A stretch of DNA of 64,000 nt. Origin: Immundisolibacterales bacterium. GTDB lineage: Bacteria; Pseudomonadota; Gammaproteobacteria; HK1. Below the pieces are notes generated by a model. The model ran no database searches. It was not told where the DNA came from and worked only from the letters and a program-made list of their open reading frames with translations. Made by a program: the position numbers and the translations under genes. Where the stretch lies: NCBI GenBank assembly GCA_026712715.1, contig JAPOPW010000027.1:27858-91857 (forward strand). The letters run 5' to 3'. Below are positions 26,622 to 34,901 of this stretch, piece after piece; within the stretch, counting starts at the first letter, position 1; every line of letters starts with the position of its first letter.

Positions 26622-27221
26622 TCAGCCTTCCTGGCCGTCGATGAGGGCGCTCCGGAACCGGAGCTTCTCCGTCGTGGGGTCGAGGTCGCGCTTGTGCGGT
26701 GCCGACTCGTTCGGCTGCACCCGCATCAGCACGAACGAGGTTCCGTTTCCCTCGCGAATGAGCCGCGAGGCCTCCGGAATCTGGTCGGTCCGGTTGATTG
26801 AGCGGGTGGTGCGGATGCCGGCGCCGATCGCCATCTGCTCGAGGTCCACCCCGAGGCTCGTGTGGCTCTTCTGGAAGCCGGTTTCCCCGTAGTGCCCGTT
26901 GTCGACGCACACGATGGCGAGGTTCGGGGGGTTGACGACGGCCGCGGTGGCGAGCGTCCCCACGTTCATCAGGAGCTCGCCGTCCCCGGTCACCACCAGC
27001 ACCCGCCGGTCCGGGCGGGCGAGCGCGAGACCGAGGCCCATCGCGGTTGCGGCGCCCATCGCGCCCGCGAGGGCGAAGACGTGTGGCGCATCGTCGCTCA
27101 GCCAGGTGAGATCGCGAGCGGCCCCCGCGAGCCCCGCCACGACGAGGAAGTCTTCGTGACGTCCGACGAGCCGGGGCACCGCGTCATTGCGGTCGAGGGC
27201 GAAATCGGGGGGGGCGTCCAA
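26622..27221 (-). CDS. ThDP-dependent decarboxylase, C-terminal (ComE-like) subunit
   Basis: A 199-residue stand-alone thiamine-diphosphate pyrophosphate-binding domain. The GDG motif is VLVVTGDGELLMNVGTLATA, with the metal ligand Asn in VCVDNGHYGETG. The preceding FALAGAMGAATAMGLGLALA is also typical. This corresponds to the beta subunit of sulfopyruvate or phosphonopyruvate decarboxylases, which need a separate alpha subunit, encoded 30 nt upstream. The complex would decarboxylate a 2-oxo acid to an aldehyde. The presence of an adjacent aldolase rather than ComA/B/C genes argues against coenzyme M synthesis. Confidence 0.87.
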   Translation of the reverse strand: MDAPPDFALDRNDAVPRLVGRHEDFLVVAGLAGAARDLTWLSDDAPHVFALAGAMGAATAMGLGLALARPDRRVLVVTGDGELLMNVGTLATAAVVNPPNLAIVCVDNGHYGETGFQKSHTSLGVDLEQMAIGAGIRTTRSINRTDQIPEASRLIREGNGTSFVLMRVQPNESAPHKRDLDPTTEKLRFRSALIDGQEG

Positions 27222-27251
27222 GGTCGGGTCGATTCCTCTTGCGATCGTTCG

Positions 27252-27806
27252 TCAGAACGGCTTGGCGCCGATCAGCCTCTGGGTGAGCAGGACTGCGACG
27301 GCCTGCCCCGACTGGAACACCATCGTGGCGGCGGCACGGACGGTCGCGGCCGCGGCGTGCGACTCCTCGGCGCGGATGCAGATGACTCCCATGGCTTCGA
27401 GGACGGGCGAGACCGCCTGTCCCATGGGGATCTGCCAGGGGTTCCCCTCGCCGAAATCGCCGCGCATGCTGACCAGCATCAGGAACGGGAACTGCCCCCC
27501 CTTTGCAAGGGAGAGGAAGTTGATGCAGTTGCCGACGCCGCTCGACTGCATGAGCAGCACCCCGCGCCCGCCGCCGAGATGGGCGCCCGCAAGCAGTCCG
27601 ACGCCTTCCTCCTCGGTGGTGAGAGGAACGCTGTGCACCGCCGGGTCGGCGAGGGAGAGGTCGATGAGGACCTTGTGGCCCGCGTCCGGCACGTAGGCGA
27701 ACTGGGTCACCTCGAATTCCCGGAGCACCCGGTAGATCTCCTCCGGCCACGCCGCGCCGGCGCGGGGCTCGCCCCGCTCCACGCCGGTGATCGTCCGGTC
27801 GCTCAA
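27252..27806 (-). CDS. ThDP-dependent decarboxylase, N-terminal (ComD-like) subunit
   Basis: A 184-residue pyrimidine-binding domain of a split ThDP enzyme. Seen: FEVTQFAYVPDAGHKVLIDL, the activating Glu in VPLTTEEEGVGLLAGAHLGG, and LLMQSSGVGNCINFLSLAKG, all typical of ComD and the alpha halves of phosphonopyruvate decarboxylases. I set the start to TTG 27806 since GGGGAGGAA lies just upstream; a longer frame to 27884 has no similarity. It is the first gene of the unit with the beta subunit and the HpcH aldolase. Sulfo- versus phosphono-pyruvate specificity is not resolved. Confidence 0.87.
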   Translation of the reverse strand: MSDRTITGVERGEPRAGAAWPEEIYRVLREFEVTQFAYVPDAGHKVLIDLSLADPAVHSVPLTTEEEGVGLLAGAHLGGGRGVLLMQSSGVGNCINFLSLAKGGQFPFLMLVSMRGDFGEGNPWQIPMGQAVSPVLEAMGVICIRAEESHAAAATVRAAATMVFQSGQAVAVLLTQRLIGAKPF

Positions 27807-27972
27807 TGTTCCTCCCCGGGCATCCGTCCGTCCCTCTCGGGCGTTTGCTCCCGCGAGGCGCGAGGATAACGAAACGGGGGGCAACTTGCGCGCCCGCGCG
27901 GCCGGTTTTTTCGATATCCCGCAAGCGGCGGCGCAAGCGCGGCGACCGCGAGAACCGGCGGCAAGCCGAGGA

Positions 27973-28602
27973 TCAGGGGACTTCGTTCGCCGCCACCGCC
28001 CTTGCGTGGGCGGGGCGGGCGGTGGCCCGCGCGAGGTAGGCGAGCCACGGTTCCGGCACGCGGATACCGTACGACACGGCCCAGTCGAGGCAGGTCGTCA
28101 TCAGGATGTCCGCGCCCGAGAACTCCGGTCCGAGCAGATACTCCCGGCCGTCCTCGATGTCGCGGGCGGCGGCGGTGATCATGCGGTCGAAGTAGCCGCG
28201 CGCGGCGGCGTTCGCGGCGGGCGCATCGCCGTAGATGTGGGCCAGGGCTTCGTGGCGGCGAAGGACGTAGAGCGCCGTCGCGTCGATTTCCATCGAAATG
28301 AACGAGATCCATTCGAAGTACCTGGCCCTGGCCGCTCCGCCGGCCGGGATCAGGTGCCCGTTGCCGTAGGTCTCGGCGAGATAGGTCACGATGGCGGCGC
28401 TCTCGGACAGCACGAGGGGGCCGTCTTCCAGGACCGGGATCTTCCCGCGCGGATTGAGCCGGCGGTAGGCCGGGGTCTCGGTCTCCCCGCTTCGCGACTG
28501 GATGCGTTCGCTCCGGTACTCGAGCCCGAGCTCGATGAGCGCCCAGTGTCCCCGGAGCGCGCGCGAGCTGCCGACGCCCCACAGGGTCCGCTTGTTCGCC
28601 AT
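27973..28602 (-). CDS. glutathione S-transferase family protein
   Basis: A 209-residue GST. The N-terminal thioredoxin-like domain contains NPRGKIPVLEDGPLVLSESA and AIVTYLAETYG, with the glutathione gamma-Glu contact SESAAI. The all-helical C-terminal domain has LLGPEFSGADILMTTCLDWA, the N-capping/hydrophobic staple region. The catalytic residue is probably the Ser in GVGSSRALRGHWAL. Start ATG 28602 gives the usual N-terminus; an in-frame ATG at 28623 is possible. Activity could be conjugation, isomerisation or dehalogenation of a xenobiotic or catabolic intermediate. It is upstream of the split ThDP unit by about 165 nt on the same strand. Confidence 0.9.
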   Translation of the reverse strand: MANKRTLWGVGSSRALRGHWALIELGLEYRSERIQSRSGETETPAYRRLNPRGKIPVLEDGPLVLSESAAIVTYLAETYGNGHLIPAGGAARARYFEWISFISMEIDATALYVLRRHEALAHIYGDAPAANAAARGYFDRMITAAARDIEDGREYLLGPEFSGADILMTTCLDWAVSYGIRVPEPWLAYLARATARPAHARAVAANEVP

Positions 28603-28807
28603 GGCCGTGCCGTCTCCATCCATCCGCCGGTCCCGGCGGGAGCATACTCCACGACGGGCACGGGCACGGGCACGGGGATGTGGACGGACCGTCACTCGAA
28701 CCCGTTTCGATCGGTCCGGAGCGCGGGGACAAGGCGGCCGGGCCGCACCTTGTCCGGGACGGGCCGCCCCCGGTATCGTCGCGCTCGGTCCCCGATGGCA
28801 GCCCCGG

Positions 28808-29692
28808 ATGAGGTATTTCCTCGAGCTCAGCGTGAACGGCGCGGTCGCGGGCGCGCTCTACGCGCTCGCCGCGCTTTCCTTCGTGGTGGTCTACAAGGCG
28901 ACCCGCATCATGAACTTCGCGCTCGGGGAGTTCATCATGTTCGCCACCGCCACGGTCGCCGCCGGGGTCAACGCGATGGGCCTCGCGCTCGTCCCCGCTC
29001 TCGCGTTCGCCGGGGCGGGGATGTTCGCGGTGGCGGCGGGGTTCAACCGCTTCGTGCTCCGCCACCTCATCGGACGGCCGGTCATCGCGATGATCATGAT
29101 CACGATCGGGTTCGGAGCGTTCCTGCGGGCGGTCGCGGCGTTCCTGTTCAGCGGCGTGCCGCGCGACATCGACCTTCCCCTCCCGCGCGGCACGCTGGAC
29201 GTGGGCGGCGTGCTCGTCTCTCCCCACGAGCTCGCCGCGGCCGCGATCGCCCTCGCGCTCATCGGCGCGGTGAGCTGGTTCTTCGCGCGTACCCGCTCCG
29301 GCGTCGCGCTTCGATGCGTGGCGGACGACAACCAGGCGGCGCTTGCCATGGGCATCGACGTGCGCGCCGCATTCACCCTCGTGTGGGGGCTCGCCGGCCT
29401 GGTCGCGGTCGCCGCCGGGGTGCTCTGGACGTACATTACGGGCGGCGGCTTCAACATGGTCCTGGTCGGTCTCAAGGTCTTCCCCATCGTGATCATCGGC
29501 GGGCTGGACAGCATCGCGGGCGTCATCGTCGGCGCGATGCTCATCGGTTGGATCGAAGCCGTCGCGGCGGGATACCTGGACCCGATCATCGGCGGGGGGG
29601 TCAGTCACGTGACCTCGTACCTCCTCCTCATCGCGATGCTGCTGGTCCGTCCGTGGGGGCTGTTCGGGCGCGAGGCCATCGACCGGCCCTGA
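28808..29692 (+). CDS. branched-chain amino-acid-type ABC permease (LivH family), orphan
   Basis: A 294-residue permease with about eight hydrophobic segments. LivH signatures: YALAALSFVVVYKATRIMNF, ALGEFIMFAT, ADDNQAALAMGIDVRAAFTL and VFPIVIIGGLDSIAGVIVGA. It would form half of the membrane channel of a HAAT importer for amino acids, amides, urea or aromatic acids. Unusually, no LivM, LivF, LivG or binding-protein gene is adjacent: the next gene is an unrelated lytic transglycosylase. It is complete and in frame, so partners must be elsewhere or the operon has been rearranged. Confidence 0.92.
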   Translation: MRYFLELSVNGAVAGALYALAALSFVVVYKATRIMNFALGEFIMFATATVAAGVNAMGLALVPALAFAGAGMFAVAAGFNRFVLRHLIGRPVIAMIMITIGFGAFLRAVAAFLFSGVPRDIDLPLPRGTLDVGGVLVSPHELAAAAIALALIGAVSWFFARTRSGVALRCVADDNQAALAMGIDVRAAFTLVWGLAGLVAVAAGVLWTYITGGGFNMVLVGLKVFPIVIIGGLDSIAGVIVGAMLIGWIEAVAAGYLDPIIGGGVSHVTSYLLLIAMLLVRPWGLFGREAIDRP

Positions 29693-29799
29693 CCGCGAGT
29701 CGCCTCGCGGCTGCGGGAAGAAGAGCGCGACGGCGCGCGGTCGGGAAGCGGACGAGAAGCCGCCGCGGTAGCGGATTTCAAGAAGCAGGGGAGAGGGAG

Positions 29800-30495
29800 A
29801 TGGAAGGAACGACAGGTCCGGGTTCGGCCCGAACGGTAGCGCGTGGAGCGCCTGGTGGGTGGCGGCCGGCGGCGCGGCGCCGGTCCGCCGTCCTGCTCGC
29901 GGGGGCGCTCGTCGTGATCGCGGCCGGCTGCGCCAGCTCCCCGCCGGCGAGCCAGCACGACATCTGCGAGGTGTTCGAGCAGGAGCCGGACTGGTACGAC
30001 GATGCGCGCAAGTCCGCCAAGCGATGGGGCACGCCGGTGCACGTCCTCATGGCCTTCGTGCGGCACGAGTCGAGCTATCGGGCCCGCGCGAAGCCGCCGC
30101 GCAAGAAGTTCCTGTTCATTCCTCTGTGGCGGGCGTCTTCGGCCAAGGGATATGCGCAGGCGAAGAACCCGGTATGGGACGAGTACGAGGACGAGCGCGG
30201 ACGGTTCTTCCGGAGCCGCTCGGACATGGAGGACGCCCTCGACTTCATCGGCTGGTACAACCACAAGACCTGGAAGGAGCTCGGCATCTCGCGGAGCGAC
30301 GCGCGCAATCTCTACCTTGCCTATCACGAGGGGCGGGGCGGATACCGGCGCGGCACCTGGAAGAACAAGCAGGGTGTCCGCAACACCGCCGAGAAGGTGA
30401 CGCAGACCGCCTCGCGCTACGAGTCGCAGCTTGGCCGCTGCGAGTCGCGTTTCCGCTGCGACGCCTGGTACCAGGTATGGCCGCTTTGCCGTTGA
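29800..30495 (+). CDS. lipoprotein lytic transglycosylase (SLT fold)
   Basis: A 231-residue lipoprotein. After a hydrophobic signal (SAVLLAGALVVIAAG) the lipobox Cys44 follows. The lysozyme-like domain starts ICEVFEQEPDWYDDARKSAK and holds the catalytic Glu90 in AFVRHESSYRARAKP; family features include AKGYAQAKNPVWDEYE and LAYHEGRGGYRRGTW. The Arg-rich ARRRRSA-type stretch before the signal is a normal n-region. The enzyme cleaves peptidoglycan glycan strands to 1,6-anhydro products at the outer membrane inner face. Start ATG 29800 has GGGGAGAGGGAG upstream. It is convergent with the acyl-CoA dehydrogenase pair. Confidence 0.9.
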   Translation: MEGTTGPGSARTVARGAPGGWRPAARRRSAVLLAGALVVIAAGCASSPPASQHDICEVFEQEPDWYDDARKSAKRWGTPVHVLMAFVRHESSYRARAKPPRKKFLFIPLWRASSAKGYAQAKNPVWDEYEDERGRFFRSRSDMEDALDFIGWYNHKTWKELGISRSDARNLYLAYHEGRGGYRRGTWKNKQGVRNTAEKVTQTASRYESQLGRCESRFRCDAWYQVWPLCR

Positions 30496-30554
30496 TCGCG
30501 CCCGGGGCGCGGCACCCGCTCGGGAGCAACGCGAAGGCGGAGGCGTATCCGGGG

Positions 30555-30569
30555 GGAGGCCGGGCCTCC
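30555..30569. terminator. GC hairpin between convergent genes, possible terminator
   Basis: GGAGGCC, one G and GGCCTCC form a perfect inverted repeat midway between the lytic transglycosylase stop and the acyl-CoA dehydrogenase stop. No T-run follows on either side, so any terminator function is tentative. Confidence 0.3.
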
Positions 30570-30598
30570 GGCGCCGGGACAGGGGCCGGACGGGCTGC

Positions 30599-31794
30599 TC
30601 AGGGATTCGTTCCGGCCATCTCCCGGAGGTGGTGATCGGCGCTGCCGAACTGGCTGTCGATGAGGATGAGGCGTTTGAAGTAGTGGCTGACGGGCATTTC
30701 GTCGGTCATGCCCATGCCGCCGTGGAGCTGGATCGCGTTCTCCCCGACGAAGCGTCCCGCCCGACCGATCTGCACCTTGGCGGCGGCGATCGCCCGTCGC
30801 AGCTCCTCCTCTTCGGTCCGCGGGTCCGCAAGACGCACGGCGGCCATGTAGGCCATCGAGCGGGAGAGCTCGCAGGCCATGTACATGTCGACGAGACGGT
30901 GCTGGAGCGCCTGGAAGCGCGAGAGCGCGGTGCCGAACTGCTCGCGGTGCTTCAGGTACTCGATGGTGTCGCGGTGCATGCGGGTCATGATCCCGGCCGC
31001 TTCCGCGCAAGCCCCGACGATGCCGGCGTTCACCGCGCCCTCCACGACCGCGATGCCCTCGCCCGGCCGGCCGAGCACGTCGCCGGGACCGGCCCGCACC
31101 CCGTCGAGGGCGACCTCGCCCGCGCGGCCGCCGTCCATGGTGGGGTATCCGCGCACGTCGATGCCCGGGGCGTTCGCGTCGACCGCGAACACGGTGAGCC
31201 CGGCGCGGTCCCGTGATTCACCCGCGGTCCGGGCGCTCACCGCGATGACGTCCGCCGCGGGGGCGTTGAACACGACGCTCTTGGTCCCGGTCAGCCGGTA
31301 GCCCTCGCCGCCGTCCGGTTCGGCGCGGGTCTCGACGTCGGCGAGATCGAAGCGCGACTGGCGCTCCGCGAAGGCGAACGCGAGCTGCAGCTCGCCCGCC
31401 GCGAGCCGCGCGAGCCGGCCGTGCCGCGCCGCGCCGCCGCGTTTCAGGAGTTCCCCGCCCATCACCACCGTCGCGAGGGACGGCTCCGCCGCGGGGGCCG
31501 CGGCGGGGCCCCCCCACCCCCCCGCGCGGGGGGGGGCGCCCGGGGGGGGGGGCCCGGCCCGAGCCCCTCCATCACCACCGCCGTCTCGACCGGGCCGCCG
31601 CCGACTCCGCCCGCGTCTTCCGGGATACCGAGCCCGAGCCATCCGAGCTCCGCGAACTTGCGCCAGAGCTCGTGCCCGAACCCGGCCTCGCTCGCCGCAC
31701 GTTCGCGCCGGACCTCGAACGGATACTCCGCTTCGACCAGCTTCTCGACGCTCTCGCGCAGGAGCTGCTGCTCGTCGGTGAACGAGAAGTTCAT
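30599..31794 (-). pseudogene. acyl-CoA dehydrogenase (small-subunit type) broken by a frame change in a G/C tract
   Basis: The N-terminal part (31794 to about 31560) reads NFSFTDEQQLLRESVEKLVE and EYPFEVRRERAASEAGFGHE, a normal start of an acyl-CoA dehydrogenase. The C-terminal two thirds is in a different frame from about 31500 down: SLATVVMGGELLKRGGAARH, GYRLTGTKSVVFNAPAADVI and ENAIQLHGGMGMTDEMPVSH, ending at 30599. Normally only a few residues separate the conserved EGLG and the ATVVMGG region; here about 35 codons of nearly pure G/C intervene. The small-subunit type pairs with the large subunit encoded 4 nt upstream, as in PimC/PimD or heteromeric steroid FadE enzymes. Either a real inactivating expansion or a sequencing/assembly error in the tract; the intact flanks favour the latter. 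Confidence 0.75.
31486..31560. repeat. 75-nt almost pure G/C homopolymer tract
   Basis: Apart from a single A at 31516 the tract contains only G and C, in runs of up to about ten Gs or Cs that are partly self-complementary (C-run then G-run). It lies exactly where the acyl-CoA dehydrogenase frame is lost. Such foldback G/C runs are typical of sequencing and assembly failures but could also be genuine slippage-prone DNA. Confidence 0.7.
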
Positions 31795-31798
31795 CGGG

Positions 31799-32992
31799 TC
31801 AGAGTCCCAGCACCATCTTCGCGATGATGTTGCGCTGGATCTCGTTGCTGCCCCCGTAGATCGAGGACTTGCGCCAGTTGAAGTAGCGGGCGGCGAGCCC
31901 GGCCGCGTGCTCGGGTCCGATCGGCGCCTCGTTGGCGCCCGGCTCGAGCGCGGGGTGCTCGGGGTGCGCGTAGTACCCGACGGTCTGCATGAGCACGTCG
32001 GTCAGCGCCTGCTGGATCTCGGTGCCCTTGATCTTGAGGATCGAGGCTTCCGGTCCGGGGGCTTCCCCCGCGTTCATCGCCGAGACGATTCGCAGGATCG
32101 TGTACTCGAGCGCCATCAGCTCGACCTCGATCTCCGCGAGGCGCTCCCGGAATCGGGGGTCCTCCGCGAGCGGCCGGCCGTGGCTGATCTCGTTCCCCGC
32201 TATCTCGCGAATGCGCCGGATCTGGGCCTTCGAGCGGGATACCCCCGCGATCCCCGTGCGTTCGTGCCCGAGCAGGAACTTGGCGTAGGTCCAGCCCTTG
32301 CCTTCCTCCCCGATCAGGTTTTCCACCGGGACGCGGACGTCCTCGAAGAACGTGTCGTTGACCTCCTGCCCGCCGTCCATCGTCCGGATCGGCCGCACGG
32401 TGATCCCGGGGGAGTGCATGTCGATGAGGAGGAAGGAGATCCCTTCCTGGCGCTTCGCTTCCCGGCTCGTTCGGACCAGACAGAAAATCCAGTCGGCGTG
32501 CTGCGCGGCGGTGGTCCAGGTCTTCTGCCCGTTGACGACGTAGTGATCGCCGTCGCGCACCGCGCGGGTCTTGAGGGCCGCGAGGTCCGAGCCGGCGCCG
32601 GGCTCCGAGTAGCCCTGGCACCACCAGTCGTCGCCGGAGAGGATCCCCGGCAGGAAGCGGCGCTTCTGGGCCTGCGTGCCGAACGCGATGATGACGGGCC
32701 CCACCATGTTGACCCCGAACGGCATCGGCGGTGGCGCGAACGCGGCCTCCATCTCCTCCTCGAAGAGGTAGCGCTGGAGCGGACTCCAGCCGGTCCCGCC
32801 GTACTCGACCGGCCAGTTCGGGGCCAGCCAGCCCCGTTCGCTCAGGATCTTCTCCCATCGGACCTGGTCTTCCTTGCCCATGCGTGCGCCGGTCCAGGTG
32901 CGCTCGCGCACGTCGTCGGGCAGGCGGTCGCGGATGAAGGTCCGCACTTCTTCCTGAAACGCGCTCTCCTCGGGAGTCAGGACGAGATCCAT
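31799..32992 (-). CDS. acyl-CoA dehydrogenase (large-subunit type)
   Basis: A 397-residue flavoprotein. Signatures: GWLAPNWPVEYGGTGWSPLQ, the FAD/substrate motif WWCQGYSEPGAGSDLAALKT, GDHYVVNGQKTWTTAAQHAD, and SSIYGGSNEIQRNIIAKMVL at the C-terminus. The sequence type matches large subunits of two-gene acyl-CoA dehydrogenases such as PimC. In these heteromers only one subunit carries the catalytic Glu, so loss of the small subunit would matter. The gene for the small subunit begins 4 nt downstream but is broken. Likely substrate: a branched, dicarboxylic or cyclic acyl-CoA rather than a simple fatty acyl chain (inference from the family). Confidence 0.92.
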   Translation of the reverse strand: MDLVLTPEESAFQEEVRTFIRDRLPDDVRERTWTGARMGKEDQVRWEKILSERGWLAPNWPVEYGGTGWSPLQRYLFEEEMEAAFAPPPMPFGVNMVGPVIIAFGTQAQKRRFLPGILSGDDWWCQGYSEPGAGSDLAALKTRAVRDGDHYVVNGQKTWTTAAQHADWIFCLVRTSREAKRQEGISFLLIDMHSPGITVRPIRTMDGGQEVNDTFFEDVRVPVENLIGEEGKGWTYAKFLLGHERTGIAGVSRSKAQIRRIREIAGNEISHGRPLAEDPRFRERLAEIEVELMALEYTILRIVSAMNAGEAPGPEASILKIKGTEIQQALTDVLMQTVGYYAHPEHPALEPGANEAPIGPEHAAGLAARYFNWRKSSIYGGSNEIQRNIIAKMVLGL

Positions 32993-33389
32993 GGCTCGAA
33001 TCCCCGTTGCTCGGATCGAAGAAGGCGGCCGCGGAGTCCGCTCCGCCGCGTCGATTCATGCTACCACGCGCCCGCGCCGGACTCCGTCCCCGGGCTCCGG
33101 CGAAGCGCCGGCGCGGGCGCCCGATCGCGGCGCCCCGGCGCCCGTTCCCGGGCCGGCTTGCGGCAGCGGGCGGGCGGATGCGCCCGGCGGCGGCGAGCGC
33201 CGGAAAATGCCGCGTTCTCGCCGGGGCGAAGTCCCACGACGATCGGGCGGCTCGCAGTACGGGAGAGCCCCCTCCATGGGCCATGCTTTCGCCCCGCTTG
33301 GCGACTTGGGGCGCGAACAGGGGCGTGGTATCGTCGCCGGGTGCCGGGGTCGGCCCCCGTTTCGTCAAGCCATGTCGAGGAACCTTCCG
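32993..33389. other. intergenic region
   Basis: About 400 nt between the divergent acyl-CoA dehydrogenase and Uma2 genes. The upstream frame extension of Uma2 here is low-complexity Arg/Gly/Pro with no family similarity, so I treat it as non-coding. No convincing promoter boxes or repeats were seen. Confidence 0.4.
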
Positions 33390-34103
33390 ATGAGCCGGAA
33401 TTTTCCGTCTCCTCCCGCGGTTGAGTATCCGAGCTCGGACGGGAAGCCGATGGCCGAGAACGACGCGCAGCTCGAGGCGATCATGTACGCGATCGGGGCG
33501 CTGCGGAACCGGTTCGCGCACCGTCCGGACGTGTACGTGTCGGGAGACCTGCTGATCTACTACGAAGAGGGCAATCCGCGGGCATCGGTGGCGCCCGACG
33601 CGTTCGTGGTGTTCGGGGTGGAAGACCGCCGGCGTCCGTCGTACAAGCTCTGGGAGGAGGGACGGGTGCCCGCCTTCGCGCTGGAGGTGGCCTCGCCGAA
33701 CACCTGGCGCGAGGACGAAGGTCCGAAGGCGGCGCTCTACGAGCGGCTCGGGGTGCGCGAGTACTGGCAGTACGATCCGACGGGGGAGCATCTCGGAACG
33801 CGCCTGAAGGGAAGCCGGCTGGTGGATGGCGCGTACGAGCCGCAGTCCGCGGTCGCGTCGCTGGACGGGACCCGGTTCCTTCGAAGCGAGACGCTGGGTC
33901 TCGAGCTGCGGGCACGCGGAGAGGAGATGTACTTCGTCGACCCGGAGACGGGTCATCGCCTTCTCAGCCATGCCGAGGAGCACGCCGCTCGCATGGCCGC
34001 GGAGGAGCAAGTCGCCTCCGCCGAGGCGCGGATCGCGGAGCTGGAGGCGCTGCTTCGCGGGCGCTCCGGCGCGAACCCTCCGCGGGGAAGCGAGCGTTCG
34101 TAG
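33390..34103 (+). CDS. Uma2-family (DUF820) predicted PD-(D/E)XK nuclease
   Basis: A 237-residue protein with the DUF820/Uma2 core: LLIYYEEGNPRASVAPDAFV, FGVEDRRRPSYKLWEEGRVP and FALEVASPNTWREDEGPKAA, giving the Asp and Glu-x-Ser/Lys-type acidic residues of the restriction-endonuclease-like fold. REYWQYDPTG is another family hallmark. A C-terminal coiled coil (HAARMAAEEQVASAEARIAE) follows. ATG 33390 has GAGGAA 9 nt upstream; ATG 33372 is an alternative. Uma2 proteins are very common in Cyanobacteria and scattered elsewhere, often in many copies, and their cellular role is still unclear. It is a single gene with no obvious toxin, methylase or antitoxin partner. Confidence 0.88.
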   Translation: MSRNFPSPPAVEYPSSDGKPMAENDAQLEAIMYAIGALRNRFAHRPDVYVSGDLLIYYEEGNPRASVAPDAFVVFGVEDRRRPSYKLWEEGRVPAFALEVASPNTWREDEGPKAALYERLGVREYWQYDPTGEHLGTRLKGSRLVDGAYEPQSAVASLDGTRFLRSETLGLELRARGEEMYFVDPETGHRLLSHAEEHAARMAAEEQVASAEARIAELEALLRGRSGANPPRGSERS

Positions 34104-34160
34104 TCCGCCCCGCCCCGCCTCGCGATCCTCCGTTCGAATCCCCGCCGTTCCGCCGCGCCC

Positions 34161-34901
34161 ATGATCGCCCCCCGCCCGCGCCCGGACTGGGCGATCTTTC
34201 TCGATTTCGACGGGACGATCGTCGACTTCGCGCCCCGGCCCGACGAGGTCCGACCCGCGCCGGGGCTGGTCTGCGTGCTCGCAAGTGCGGCGCAGGCGCT
34301 CGGCCGGGCCCTCGCCGTGGTCACCGGACGGCCCATCGCCGAGATCGACCATTGGCTCGATTCGAGCGTCACCGCCGTCGCCGGACTCCACGGCGCGGAG
34401 CGCCGGAGCGCCGCCGGGCGGATCGTCCCGTCCCCGAGGGCAGCGCCCCCCGCCGGGGAGGCGGCGCGCGCGCGGGCGCGCCTCGCGGCGGTCGCGGGCG
34501 CGAACGATGGCGTGTTCTTCGAGGACAAGCGCTCCGCCTTCGCGCTCCACTACCGGGGGTTTCCCGCCGGCCGGAGTGCATGCGAGGACGCCGTGAACGA
34601 GCTCGAGAGCCCCGCGTTCGAGGTCCTGCTCGGATCCTCGGTGGCCGAGCTCCGCCCCCGGGGCATCCACAAGGGCGGCGCAATCGCCGCGTTCATGGCG
34701 GAGCCCCCCTTCGCCGGCCGCACCCCGGTCTTCGTGGGCGACGACGTGACCGACGAGGACGGGTTTCGGACCGTGAACGCGATGGGCGGGGTGAGCGTGC
34801 TCGCCGGCCGCGAGCGCCCGACCCGCGCCCGCTACCGCCTGGCCGACGTCGGCAGCGTCGTCGAGTGGCTCGGCACCGTTCCGGGAGCCGTCGCGGCATG
34901 A
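34161..34901 (+). CDS. otsB: trehalose-6-phosphate phosphatase
   Basis: A 246-residue HAD phosphatase. Motif I is AIFLDFDGTIVDFAP (Asp15 nucleophile, Asp17); SVTAVAGLHGAERRSAAG and FEVLLGSSVAELRPRGIHKG, GAIAAFM are trehalose-phosphatase cap and core features; motif IV is PVFVGDDVTDEDGFRTVNAM. It dephosphorylates trehalose-6-phosphate. Its stop overlaps the GH15 start by 4 nt and the operon continues into otsA, so synthesis and phosphatase are made together. Confidence 0.95.
   Translation: MIAPRPRPDWAIFLDFDGTIVDFAPRPDEVRPAPGLVCVLASAAQALGRALAVVTGRPIAEIDHWLDSSVTAVAGLHGAERRSAAGRIVPSPRAAPPAGEAARARARLAAVAGANDGVFFEDKRSAFALHYRGFPAGRSACEDAVNELESPAFEVLLGSSVAELRPRGIHKGGAIAAFMAEPPFAGRTPVFVGDDVTDEDGFRTVNAMGGVSVLAGRERPTRARYRLADVGSVVEWLGTVPGAVAA

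Noticed and set aside
31799..34670. 959-codon minus-strand open frame covering an acyl-CoA dehydrogenase, Uma2 and otsB
   Set aside because: It reads out of frame through three recognised genes and has no motifs of its own.
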